Below, piece by piece: positions 1-5,732 of a stretch of DNA of 10,429 nucleotides. The translations under genes were made by a program, and so were the position numbers. Positions within the stretch are counted from its first letter, which is position 1. The number at the start of each line of letters is the position of its first letter. The DNA is from Spirochaetaceae bacterium (GTDB lineage: Bacteria; Spirochaetota; Spirochaetia; Treponematales; Breznakiellaceae), in NCBI GenBank assembly GCA_031255395.1, contig JAIRSQ010000130.1, positions 1-10,429 of the forward strand, in the 5' to 3' direction. The notes beneath the pieces were generated by a model. That model made no database searches, was not told the DNA's origin, and worked only from the letters and a program-made list of their open reading frames with translations.

Positions 1-49
1 GCGTAAAACCGCCTTGACGTGTTCCGGCGTTGAAACTATCCTTCCAGTT

Positions 50-1282
50 GTGGTTGAACGTAATCCTAACATGGCCCGTCTGCGGGCAGGGTATCTGTTT
101 CCTGAGATAGCGCGGTTGCGGCGCGAGTTTGCAGCAAAGCATCCGGACGCAAAAATTATCAGCATGGGGGTCGGTAACACGACAGAGCCCATAATGCCGC
201 ACATCCTGGACGGACTTGTCGAGGGGGCGCAGCGGCTCGGACTGGCGGAAACATATTCAGGCTATGCCGATGAGGGGTTGCCTGAGTTACGTGAGGCAGT
301 TTCTCAAGCGTACTACAACGGCACGTTCGGGATCGACGAGATTTTTATCAGCGACGGCTCGAAGTGCGACATAGGCCGCTTGCAAACAATGTTCGGTTCT
401 GGTGCCAGAGTCGCCGTGCAGGACCCGTCCTATCCGGTATATGTTGACGGTTCAGTTATCGCGGGGGCAGCCGGACGTGAGGGCGCACTCGCTGACTGTG
501 GCGATTGCACCGTGCCAAAGGGACAGTACAGCGGGATACAATATCTGCCCTGTACGCCGGAAAACGGCTATTTCCCCGACCTGTCGATAATCAAAAACGG
601 CAGCCTGATATATTTCTGTTCTCCGAACAATCCGACCGGCGTTGCCGCGTCAAAGTCTCAGCTTGCGCTCCTTGTCGATGCGGCCATAAGGACAGGTTCG
701 ATCATAGTATACGACGCGGCCTATTCGGACTATATAAGGGACCCCGCGCTGCCAAGGACCGTCTACGAGATCCCTGAGGCTAGTAAATGCGCCATCGAAG
801 TAAATTCATTTTCAAAATCGGCGGGATTTACCGGTGTCCGGCTCGGCTGGTGCGTCGTCCCCAATGAACTGCGCTTTGACAGCGGTGAAAGCGTGAACGC
901 TGACTGGGCGCGGTTGACCGCAACCGTATTCAACGGCGCGTCCAACATTGCCCAGTACGGCGGCCTTGCAGCGCTGGACGGTGAGGGGCAAAACGAGGTA
1001 AGAGCGCTGACGGACTTTTACCTGCAAAATGCCCGCCTGATACGTGGCGCGTTAAAATCCATGAAAGTTGACTGCATAGGCGGCGATAACTCCCCCTATA
1101 TCTGGGCACGGTTTCCCGGATGCAGCAGTTGGGACGTGTTCGCAGAGTTTCTCGAAAAGTACCATGTCGTAACAACGCCCGGCTCCGGCTTTGGCCCTGC
1201 CGGAGAATCGTTTATACGGTTTTCAGCCTTCGGACACCGTTCCGACATAGAGGAAGCATGCGCCCGTCTCGAAAAACGGTAA
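50..1282 (+). CDS. dapL: LL-diaminopimelate aminotransferase (DapL)
   Basis: A fold-type I PLP aminotransferase that converts tetrahydrodipicolinate directly to LL-diaminopimelate in the cytosol, on the route to lysine and peptidoglycan precursors. Counting from the GTG at 50, it shows GYLFPEIARL near the N-terminus, YSGYADEGLPELREAV (69 on), DPSYPVYVD, CSPNNPTG (about 190-197), YDAAYSDY (221-228) and the PLP-lysine motif SFSKSAGFTGVRLGW with Lys256. The C-terminal IRFSAFG motif is present. As I recall the Chlamydia DapL, the match is close throughout, including its N-terminus (MKRNPHF against MVERNPNM). That alignment favours the GTG at 50, giving 410 residues, the family's usual length. TTG at 14 and ATG at 71 are alternatives. 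None has a good ribosome binding site, and the frame is open to the window edge, so an upstream start cannot be excluded. It converges on the ECF operon. Confidence 0.93.
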   Translation: MVERNPNMARLRAGYLFPEIARLRREFAAKHPDAKIISMGVGNTTEPIMPHILDGLVEGAQRLGLAETYSGYADEGLPELREAVSQAYYNGTFGIDEIFISDGSKCDIGRLQTMFGSGARVAVQDPSYPVYVDGSVIAGAAGREGALADCGDCTVPKGQYSGIQYLPCTPENGYFPDLSIIKNGSLIYFCSPNNPTGVAASKSQLALLVDAAIRTGSIIVYDAAYSDYIRDPALPRTVYEIPEASKCAIEVNSFSKSAGFTGVRLGWCVVPNELRFDSGESVNADWARLTATVFNGASNIAQYGGLAALDGEGQNEVRALTDFYLQNARLIRGALKSMKVDCIGGDNSPYIWARFPGCSSWDVFAEFLEKYHVVTTPGSGFGPAGESFIRFSAFGHRSDIEEACARLEKR

Positions 1283-1288
1283 GGATAA

Positions 1289-1325
1289 GGCGGGCGATCC
1301 CGATTTAGAAATCTTGCGGCCCGCC
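1289..1325. terminator. Inverted repeat between convergent dapL and ecfT
   Basis: The arms GGCGGGC (1289-1295) and GCCCGCC (1319-1325) pair perfectly over 7 bases. Inside them lies a second small stem (GATT 1302-1305 with AATC 1310-1313). The element fills the short spacer between the 3' ends of dapL and ecfT, the usual place for a shared terminator. Neither strand has a clear T-run after the stem, so efficiency is doubtful. Confidence 0.4.
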
Positions 1326-1344
1326 GAATCCTGCCTGAGCGCGG

Positions 1345-1905
1345 CTAACAGTACGCCTTTGCCAGCAACGCGTTGCTTATCTCGTCCGTGCGCTTGAATA
1401 TGCCGTACAAAAACGGTTTTAGGATGTATTTTACTGTGCGCGGTTTTATCGTCATCCCTTTTGCTTCCAGGCCGCGCTTTATCTGATCGAATTCCCGCGT
1501 CAAAACGGGAATAAACGCTACGCAGATGCAGACCATAAGGCCGGCGTCCCGCGGCTCGACGCGGAAAATTTTTAGCGGGCGGCAAAACGTTTCTATCGCG
1601 TTCGCAAGCTGCATTGAGTTGACTGCATGCCTGAAACTCTGCGTCATATTGCAGACAATAGCGAGTCTTGCGACTACAAGAACGCCTTCCTGCCACGGGC
1701 CGATGATTAAATTTATCAAACCGGCCAGAATGATGAACGGCGCTACGCCGCGCAAATATATGAGCGCGCTTTTTGGCGGGAGGCGCGCAAACGCCATTAC
1801 GCACAAATTGAATAACGCAAGCGCGCCTATCGCCCAAAAACTGGAAACAAAAAATACGCCTACGGCATAGGCCGCAAGCAAAAAAACTTTTATCAGATTC
1901 TTCAT
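1345..1905 (-). CDS. ecfT: ECF transporter transmembrane scaffold protein EcfT
   Basis: Membrane scaffold of an energy-coupling-factor vitamin importer. It links the ATPase subunits to the substrate-binding S subunit. At 186 residues it is shorter than typical EcfT proteins (about 200-265). Hydrophobic segments lie near residues 5-40, 52-70, 74-87 and 120-135. The C-terminal cytosolic coupling region contains the two short motifs that normally read Ala-Arg-Gly. Here they read AKG (148-150) and AKA (182-184), so arginine is replaced by lysine in both. It starts at an ATG 29 bases after the ecfA stop, with a purine-rich AGGAG about 12 bases upstream, and is the last gene of the folT-ecfA-ecfT operon. 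The assignment rests on the operon context, the hydrophobicity pattern and the KRGLEAKG-type coupling helix. Confidence 0.82.
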   Translation of the reverse strand: MKNLIKVFLLAAYAVGVFFVSSFWAIGALALFNLCVMAFARLPPKSALIYLRGVAPFIILAGLINLIIGPWQEGVLVVARLAIVCNMTQSFRHAVNSMQLANAIETFCRPLKIFRVEPRDAGLMVCICVAFIPVLTREFDQIKRGLEAKGMTIKPRTVKYILKPFLYGIFKRTDEISNALLAKAYC

Positions 1906-1934
1906 ATTTTTCTTTTTACTCCTAACGTTTGCCT

Positions 1935-2774
1935 CTAGCGCGCCGCCTTATAATGGCCGTTCGCGGCGGGAAGATTTATAAGGCTGTTTACAAGGTCGTC
2001 CACCGTCCGCGCCGAAGTGTCAATGTTGACATTGCGATCTTTGAGACGCACGATAATATCCATTATCAGCGGCATCTCCAGCGAAAAACTTTTAAGCGCT
2101 TCAACGTTTTCCAGCAGTTCGCCGCGTTTGAACTCGTGCCTGATACGCCCCGAATCGAGTATTAGAATGCGATCTGCGGACAAAACCTCGTCAATCACGT
2201 TGGTAACGTAAACTATCGTAAAACCTTTTTTATGCAGGTCAACGATTATGCCGTGAATGTCTTTTTTGCCTTTCGGATCGAGCATCGCGGTCGGCTCGTC
2301 AAAGACGATGCACCGGCACTGCATGGCGAGCACGCCGGCTATGGCGGCGCGCTGCTTTTGCCCCATCGACAGCTCAAACGAATTGGTAAAATGTTCGATG
2401 TTCATCGTCTTCATAACCTCTCCGATACGCCGGTCTATCTCGTCCTGTTCCAAACCAAGATTTCTCAGCGCGAACGCCATGTCGTCATGCACCTTTTCGA
2501 ACACAATTTGGTTTTCGGGATTCTGAAACACGATACCTGCCGTCTTTCGCAGTTCAATAAACCTTGATTTGTCGCGGGTGTCTATGCCGTTCACCGCGCA
2601 ACTTCCGCGTGCCGGTTTTTCTATTCCGGCTATTATCCGCGCAAGCGTGGATTTTCCGGAGCCATTATGCCCGACAATCGCGGCAAACTCTCCCTTTTCT
2701 ATATGCAAATCTATGCCGGAAAGCGCGCTTTTTCCTGAAGGGTACGCAAAATGCAGATCGGATACAGTTATCAT
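1935..2774 (-). CDS. ecfA: ECF transporter ATP-binding protein EcfA, switch histidine replaced
   Basis: ATPase subunit of an ECF importer, 279 residues from the ATG at 2774. It has Walker A GHNGSGKS (35-42), Q-loop FQNPENQI (Gln84), signature LSMGQKQR (135-142), Walker B CIVFDEP with catalytic Glu160, and D-loop AMLDP. The NPENQ element after the Q-loop is typical of the EcfA/CbiO family. The switch motif, normally a histidine in an IT-H-x-x-x-E context, reads VYVTNVIDEV: position 192 is Asn (codon AAC on the minus strand). A longer reading frame starts at 2813 and overlaps folT by 26 bases. I chose 2774 because the family begins directly with the MITVSDLHFAYP strand and the spacing from folT is then 13 bases. 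Only one EcfA gene is present; most ECF modules use two or a homodimer. Confidence 0.92.
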   Translation of the reverse strand: MITVSDLHFAYPSGKSALSGIDLHIEKGEFAAIVGHNGSGKSTLARIIAGIEKPARGSCAVNGIDTRDKSRFIELRKTAGIVFQNPENQIVFEKVHDDMAFALRNLGLEQDEIDRRIGEVMKTMNIEHFTNSFELSMGQKQRAAIAGVLAMQCRCIVFDEPTAMLDPKGKKDIHGIIVDLHKKGFTIVYVTNVIDEVLSADRILILDSGRIRHEFKRGELLENVEALKSFSLEMPLIMDIIVRLKDRNVNIDTSARTVDDLVNSLINLPAANGHYKAAR

Positions 2775-2787
2775 GGCCCTTATTCCG

Positions 2788-3342
2788 TCAATCCGGCTTT
2801 GCCTGACAGTCATTCTCGGAAACGGCGGCGGCCTTAAAGAAGCGTTTTACAATCGGTTCCAAAAACTGTTTTAACATAAATACCGTGCCGATCTCTATCG
2901 GCAGCAGAATCGCGGCGGATATTACCCGCGTTGAAGCGAACGCTACAAACGCCCTTTTATACATTATGACCAACCAAAGGCTAGTTAGTCCGATGTGTAT
3001 GAAAAGCAGAACCGTAAACGTGCTGAGTATCAGGCGGATTAAAAACTGCCTGTTGTTTTTGGCGTTGTAAAGAAAAAGTCCGTGTATCAGGCCCGTAAGA
3101 GCGGCGCTTAGCGTAAAGCCCGGAAAGAAGGAGCCTTTTGGCAGGAACAGCGCCCCTATCACGTCGCCCAGTGCCGCGACGCCGGCACTCCACGCCGGCC
3201 CCAGCAGAATGGCGGTAAGCGTTATCGGCACATACGCGAAACTCACGCGTAAAAACTGCGTCTGTATCGAAACAAGACGCTCCAACACTATCAGAATGGC
3301 AAGCAAAAGGCTTGCAAGAACCAGTTTGTTCACTTTGGACAC
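2788..3342 (-). CDS. folT: ECF transporter S component, folate (FolT) family
   Basis: Substrate-binding membrane subunit of an ECF importer, 184 residues, strongly hydrophobic with about six membrane segments. The FolT-like features are RVSFAYVPITLTAILLGP (32-49), GDVIGALFLPKGSFFPGFTL (59-78) and the LTSLWLVIMYK segment (119-129), which resembles the conserved LNTLWL region of folate S components. The start is GTG at 3342, supported by a GGAGG ribosome binding site 7 bases upstream. It is the first gene of the operon with ecfA and ecfT, so this S subunit probably has a dedicated module. Folate is the best guess from sequence pattern. Other vitamins remain possible because S components diverge widely. 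I could not fit the upstream region to a tetrahydrofolate riboswitch. Confidence 0.8.
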   Translation of the reverse strand: MSKVNKLVLASLLLAILIVLERLVSIQTQFLRVSFAYVPITLTAILLGPAWSAGVAALGDVIGALFLPKGSFFPGFTLSAALTGLIHGLFLYNAKNNRQFLIRLILSTFTVLLFIHIGLTSLWLVIMYKRAFVAFASTRVISAAILLPIEIGTVFMLKQFLEPIVKRFFKAAAVSENDCQAKPD

Positions 3343-3488
3343 AATAAAACCTCCATTAACGACTCCCGCCGCTGATTTTAGCGTTAGAAATCTTTCTACC
3401 CGCGCGTCAGGAAATCGCTTTTAACGAACATCGCAATCGCCCTGTTCGCGCGACTACACCGTGCCGCGCGATCTGGCTAAAATTCATC

Positions 3489-3506
3489 AAAACCAATAAA
3501 ACCAAT
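3489..3506. repeat. Tandem 9-base direct repeat
   Basis: Two exact adjacent copies of AAAACCAAT (3489-3497 and 3498-3506), reading ATTGGTTTT twice on the minus strand inside the presumed folT leader. Function is unknown; it could be a simple slippage product. Confidence 0.6.
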
Positions 3507-3529
3507 GGGATTTTAAGGCAAACAGAACG

Positions 3530-3565
3530 TTACCTGTATTGAAATGCCGGTATTTTTGGCATCAT
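3530..3565 (-). CDS. Mini-ORF, possible 11-residue leader peptide
   Basis: ATG at 3565 (a second ATG follows directly) is preceded at 5 bases by AAGGAGG, the strongest ribosome binding site in the window. The ORF encodes MMPKIPAFQYR and stops at TAA 3530-3532. It lies about 190 bases upstream of folT on the same strand. The two start codons form the 3' arm of a perfect 8-bp stem, so initiation could be gated by RNA folding. After the stop, the same frame stays open for 40 codons to TGA at 3407-3409, including a hydrophobic stretch (CLKIPLVLLVLMNF). It could be a regulatory leader peptide, a decayed small gene, or chance. I know no homologue. Confidence 0.35.
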   Translation of the reverse strand: MMPKIPAFQYR

Positions 3566-3647
3566 AGGTTCCTCCTTGGGTCGGTCCGCCTGCGCGGAAA
3601 TTTCAACAAGGCACCCCCCGGAAATGTGGTCCCGAAAGCATGATGCC
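3558..3647 (-). promoter_or_regulatory. Structured RNA element in the folT leader (riboswitch-like candidate)
   Basis: On the minus strand a 90-base element is closed by a perfect 8-bp stem, GGCATCAT with ATGATGCC (3640-3647 with 3558-3565). Inside it is a perfect hairpin TCCGC-GCAG-GCGGA (3585-3598). Near the 3' end lies AAGGAGG (3571-3577), and the 3' arm of the closing stem contains the tandem ATG of the mini-ORF. This layout would sequester the start codons, as translational riboswitches do. It lies downstream of a candidate promoter and upstream of folT. It does not fit the THF consensus I remember and only partly resembles TPP elements (a GGGGUGCC-like segment, but no CUGAGA core). The class is unassigned. 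Confidence 0.4.
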
Positions 3648-3671
3648 TAGGTTAGTCTGTCCGTTTACACG

Positions 3672-3684
3672 AACAGTAACTGTT
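3672..3684. promoter_or_regulatory. Palindromic operator candidate
   Basis: AACAGT-A-ACTGTT is a perfect 13-base palindrome with 6-base arms. It lies just downstream of the candidate folT-side -10 box and between the divergent folT and trpS genes, where a dimeric repressor could affect one or both. It does not match the E. coli TrpR operator (CTAGTT/AACTAG type). The regulator is unknown. Confidence 0.35.
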
Positions 3685-3690
3685 AAAACT

Positions 3691-3719
3691 ATATTAACCT
3701 GTCACGCGACAAAACGCAA
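3691..3719 (-). promoter_or_regulatory. Candidate sigma70-type promoter for the folT operon
   Basis: On the minus strand TTGCGT (3719-3714) is followed after exactly 17 bases by TAATAT (3696-3691). Both boxes are imperfect, but the spacing is ideal and the site lies upstream of the structured leader. Transcription would begin near 3684, inside the palindrome. Confidence 0.3.
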
Positions 3720-3808
3720 GTTTTTTCGATCGGGAAACAAAGACGCGGGACGGGCTTTAAACCGGCGGGCGGGTATCGCAGCCACGAAAAAACCTGTATG
3801 CTGTAACG

Positions 3809-4801
3809 ATGAAGACAGCTTTGACCGGCATAAAACCGACCGGAAACCTGCACATCGGGAACTATTTTGGAGCGATTAAACCGGCGCTGGAGCTTGCGGA
3901 GAAGTACGACGCCCGCTATTTTATCGCGGACTATCACGCGCTGAACGTCGTAAAAAACGCCGCCGAACTGCGGGGCACGATACGCGGGATAGCGGCGGGC
4001 TGGCTTGCGGCCGGACTGGACCCGGAAAAGGTCATATTTTACCGTCAGAGCGCCGTACCGGAAACGTTTGAACTTGCCACAATGCTGGCGGCCTTCACGC
4101 CAAAGGGACTTATGAACCGCGCCCACGCGTACAAGGCCGCCGTCCAGCAAAACGCCGAAAAAGGCGCGGACAGCGACGCGGGGGTCAACATGGGACTTTT
4201 TACATACCCCGTGCTGATGGCGGCTGATATCCTGCTGTTCGACGCCGATATTGTGCCGGTAGGCCGCGATCAGGTGCAGCATATCGAGATGGCGCAGGAT
4301 ATTGCCGGAGCGGTCAATTTCAATTACAAGAAGGATCTGCTAAGGATTCCGGAACCCGGCGTGCTGGAAAACGCCGCAGTCGTGCCGGGGCTGGACGGTC
4401 GCAAGATGAGTAAAAGCTACGGGAACACTATACCGCTCTTTTCGAGCGTGACGGAACTACGCAAGACTATCATGCGGATAGTAACCAATTCGCAGGAGGT
4501 GAGCGAACCGAAAGACCCGGACAGTTCCCAAATTTTTGCCCTGTACAAGTATTTCGCGACCGAAGACGAGCAGGCCGCGCTCGCCGCCCGCTACCGGGCG
4601 GGCGGGATGGGCTGGGGCGAGGCCAAGGAGGAACTGTTCCGGGTCGTGAACCGCGAACTTCAGCCGATTAGGGAACGCTACGACGCGTTGATAGCCGAGC
4701 CCCTCAAACTGGAGCGGATTTTAAAGAACGGAGCGGAAAAGGCTCGCGCGGTCGCAGCGCGCACAATCGGGAGACTGCGCAAGGCTGCCGGCATCGACTG
4801 A
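3809..4801 (+). CDS. trpS: Tryptophanyl-tRNA synthetase
   Basis: Class I aminoacyl-tRNA synthetase that charges tRNA-Trp in the cytosol. Its 330 residues match the compact bacterial TrpRS length. The signature TGNLHIGNY (11-19) carries the HIGH-equivalent. The family-specific block TYPVLMAADILLFDADIVPV (132-151) leads into GRDQVQH (152-158), and the KMSKS loop is exact (DGRKMSKSYGN, with KMSKS at 199-203). The C-terminus has the usual anticodon-binding helical region ending in KARAVAARTIGRLRKAAG. The start at ATG 3809 is fixed by family length and the typical opening KTALTGIKPTGNLHIGN. No Shine-Dalgarno is obvious. The gene is divergent from the folT operon and convergent with rsmE. No tryptophan leader peptide or T-box is visible upstream. 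Confidence 0.97.
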   Translation: MKTALTGIKPTGNLHIGNYFGAIKPALELAEKYDARYFIADYHALNVVKNAAELRGTIRGIAAGWLAAGLDPEKVIFYRQSAVPETFELATMLAAFTPKGLMNRAHAYKAAVQQNAEKGADSDAGVNMGLFTYPVLMAADILLFDADIVPVGRDQVQHIEMAQDIAGAVNFNYKKDLLRIPEPGVLENAAVVPGLDGRKMSKSYGNTIPLFSSVTELRKTIMRIVTNSQEVSEPKDPDSSQIFALYKYFATEDEQAALAARYRAGGMGWGEAKEELFRVVNRELQPIRERYDALIAEPLKLERILKNGAEKARAVAARTIGRLRKAAGID

Positions 4802-4893
4802 AAGATACCGCTCCTAACGTCGCGACAGTTCGATGTTTTCCATGTGTCCTTGCTATGGCTTGCGGTTTGAGGTGACTGTTTCCTACGTCCGCT

Positions 4894-5625
4894 CTAACCA
4901 AGACGGTTGATTATTTGAACGGCGGCAACGGCGGCAACGCATGCCGTCTCGACGCGCAGGGCGCGGCGACCCAAAGACAGACGCTTGAAGCCTGCGGCTT
5001 CAAGCTGTAGCCGCTCCCAGTCCGACCAGCCGCGCTCCGGGCCTATAGCAAGCGCGACATGCCCCTCTCCCCGGCTCTCGGCACTCAAATCTCCCTGCGG
5101 ATCTACATTGTCGCAAGCTATGAGCCTTGGCCGCGCTCCGTCCGTCCAAGGGGCTTGTTCAAGCCACGCTCCAAGCGACCGGAATACGGCAAGGCGGGGC
5201 AGCGTTGTATCCCGCGCCTGAACCGCCCCATCGACCAGCGCGGCGCGCGCTCCCCCGTCTTCAAGCAGCGTCGTGTTAAGATAATTCTTGTCGCCCAGGT
5301 CGCAGCCGGCCAGGGTTATCTCGCAGACTCCCCTGCTGGAAAGGTCGCGCAACAGGCGGCGCGTCTGAATAGGGCGCGGAAATCCGGCCGTTACGGTTAC
5401 AGGCAGGCGGGCCGGCGGACTTTCTGTCAAAAAAAGCGAAAAAAACAACTCGCCGCCGCCGCCGATCCGCTCTATTCGCCCCTTTCCGCGCCTCCCCCAC
5501 AAAACGCCCGCGTCAAATTCGTCCCCGGCAGCTTTTCGCAACGTCTTTGTCAAATGCGCGGCGCGGGGATCGCCCTTTAGCAACGGTTTGCCAAGTTCGT
5601 TTTCTTCAAACAGTATCAAATTCAC
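4894..5625 (-). CDS. rsmE: 16S rRNA (uracil1498-N3)-methyltransferase, RsmE family
   Basis: SPOUT-class methyltransferase, 243 residues, that methylates U1498 of 16S rRNA using S-adenosylmethionine. The N-terminal PUA-like part shows HLTKTLRKAAGDEF (24-37). The C-terminal trefoil-knot motifs are clear: ALAIGPERGWSDWE (191-204) and LSLGRRALRVETACVA (216-231), corresponding to the family GPEGG and LG.RILR.ETA motifs. The central segment is more divergent than in E. coli RsmE: the usual lysine-rich KATELG helix is replaced by RLLRDLSSRGVCEITLAG. The start is GTG at 5625, with no other plausible early start. A terminator-like hairpin ends only 10 bases upstream of it, which is odd. The gene converges on trpS; the 92-base gap between them shows no convincing terminator. 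Confidence 0.88.
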   Translation of the reverse strand: MNLILFEENELGKPLLKGDPRAAHLTKTLRKAAGDEFDAGVLWGRRGKGRIERIGGGGELFFSLFLTESPPARLPVTVTAGFPRPIQTRRLLRDLSSRGVCEITLAGCDLGDKNYLNTTLLEDGGARAALVDGAVQARDTTLPRLAVFRSLGAWLEQAPWTDGARPRLIACDNVDPQGDLSAESRGEGHVALAIGPERGWSDWERLQLEAAGFKRLSLGRRALRVETACVAAVAAVQIINRLG

Positions 5626-5635
5626 GGCAAATAAA

Positions 5636-5652
5636 CCGCCCGTAGCGGGCGG
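5636..5652 (-). terminator. Terminator-like hairpin directly upstream of rsmE
   Basis: On the minus strand CCGCCCG-CTA-CGGGCGG forms a perfect 7-bp, all-GC stem with a 3-base loop, followed by TTTATTT and then the rsmE GTG. This is the layout of an intrinsic terminator for the upstream 502-residue gene. Alternatively it could attenuate rsmE or mask its ribosome binding region. Confidence 0.5.
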
Positions 5653-5712
5653 AGAGAGGCGGACGTTTCATCGCCGCCTGGTCCCCGCTACCGTCCTTTT
5701 TGCAGGCAAACA

Positions 5713-5732
5713 CTAGCCCGCCAGCGGGCTAG
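5713..5732 (-). terminator. Perfect palindrome spanning the stop codon of the 502-residue gene
   Basis: CTAGCCCGC (5713-5721) pairs with GCGGGCTAG (5724-5732) across a 2-base centre. The palindrome covers the TAG stop of the upstream gene. A short TGTTT follows on the minus strand. Together with the hairpin at 5636-5652 it may form a tandem terminator. The two stems share a similar GCCCG..AGCGGGC core. Confidence 0.4.

Larger units (their letters stand above)
3343..3808. other. Divergent folT / trpS intergenic region (466 bases)
   Basis: No conventional gene is visible here. Reading toward folT, it holds a candidate promoter (3691-3719), a palindrome (3672-3684), a structured element (3558-3647), a mini-ORF (3530-3565), a tandem 9-base repeat (3489-3506), an inverted repeat TCGCGCG/CGCGCGA (3446-3452 and 3465-3471), and a TAGAAA/TTTCTA hairpin (3385-3398) not far above the folT ribosome binding site. 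Toward trpS a TATATT box (3690-3695) is seen, but a TTTACA box (3664-3669) is spaced 20 bases from it, too far for a standard promoter. A leader of about 340 bases for a transporter gene is long and suggests post-initiation control. Confidence 0.6.

Noticed and set aside
14..49. TTG start at 14 for dapL
   Set aside because: It would add 12 residues with no counterpart at the N-terminus of known DapL proteins; the GTG at 50 aligns well.
1223..1837. 204-codon minus-strand ORF overlapping ecfT and the end of dapL
   Set aside because: It is a frame shadow of ecfT with Arg/Cys-rich, low-hydrophobicity content, while the ecfT frame shows a coherent membrane protein with a proper start and ribosome binding site.
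3540..3625. Thiamine pyrophosphate riboswitch upstream of folT
   Set aside because: A GGGGUGCC-like segment and a GAACCU segment are present on the minus strand, but the CUGAGA core and the GUAGGGA closing segment are missing.
3343..3647. Tetrahydrofolate riboswitch expected before folT
   Set aside because: No GGAG...CUCC-closed element with the conserved THF loops could be traced by eye. A covariance-model search would be decisive.
3600..3808. T-box or tryptophan attenuator upstream of trpS
   Set aside because: No T-box sequence (GGUGGUACCGCG type), no Trp-codon-rich leader and no terminator/antiterminator pair were seen.
3689..4282. 197-codon minus-strand ORF opposite the 5' half of trpS
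   Set aside because: It lies antisense to clear TrpRS signature motifs and has no recognisable domain. High GC produces long antisense frames.
4802..4893. Terminator between convergent trpS and rsmE
   Set aside because: Only scattered 4-5 base complementarities (ACCGC/GCGGT, ACAGT/ACTGT, CCAT/ATGG) were seen, with no compact stem and T-run.
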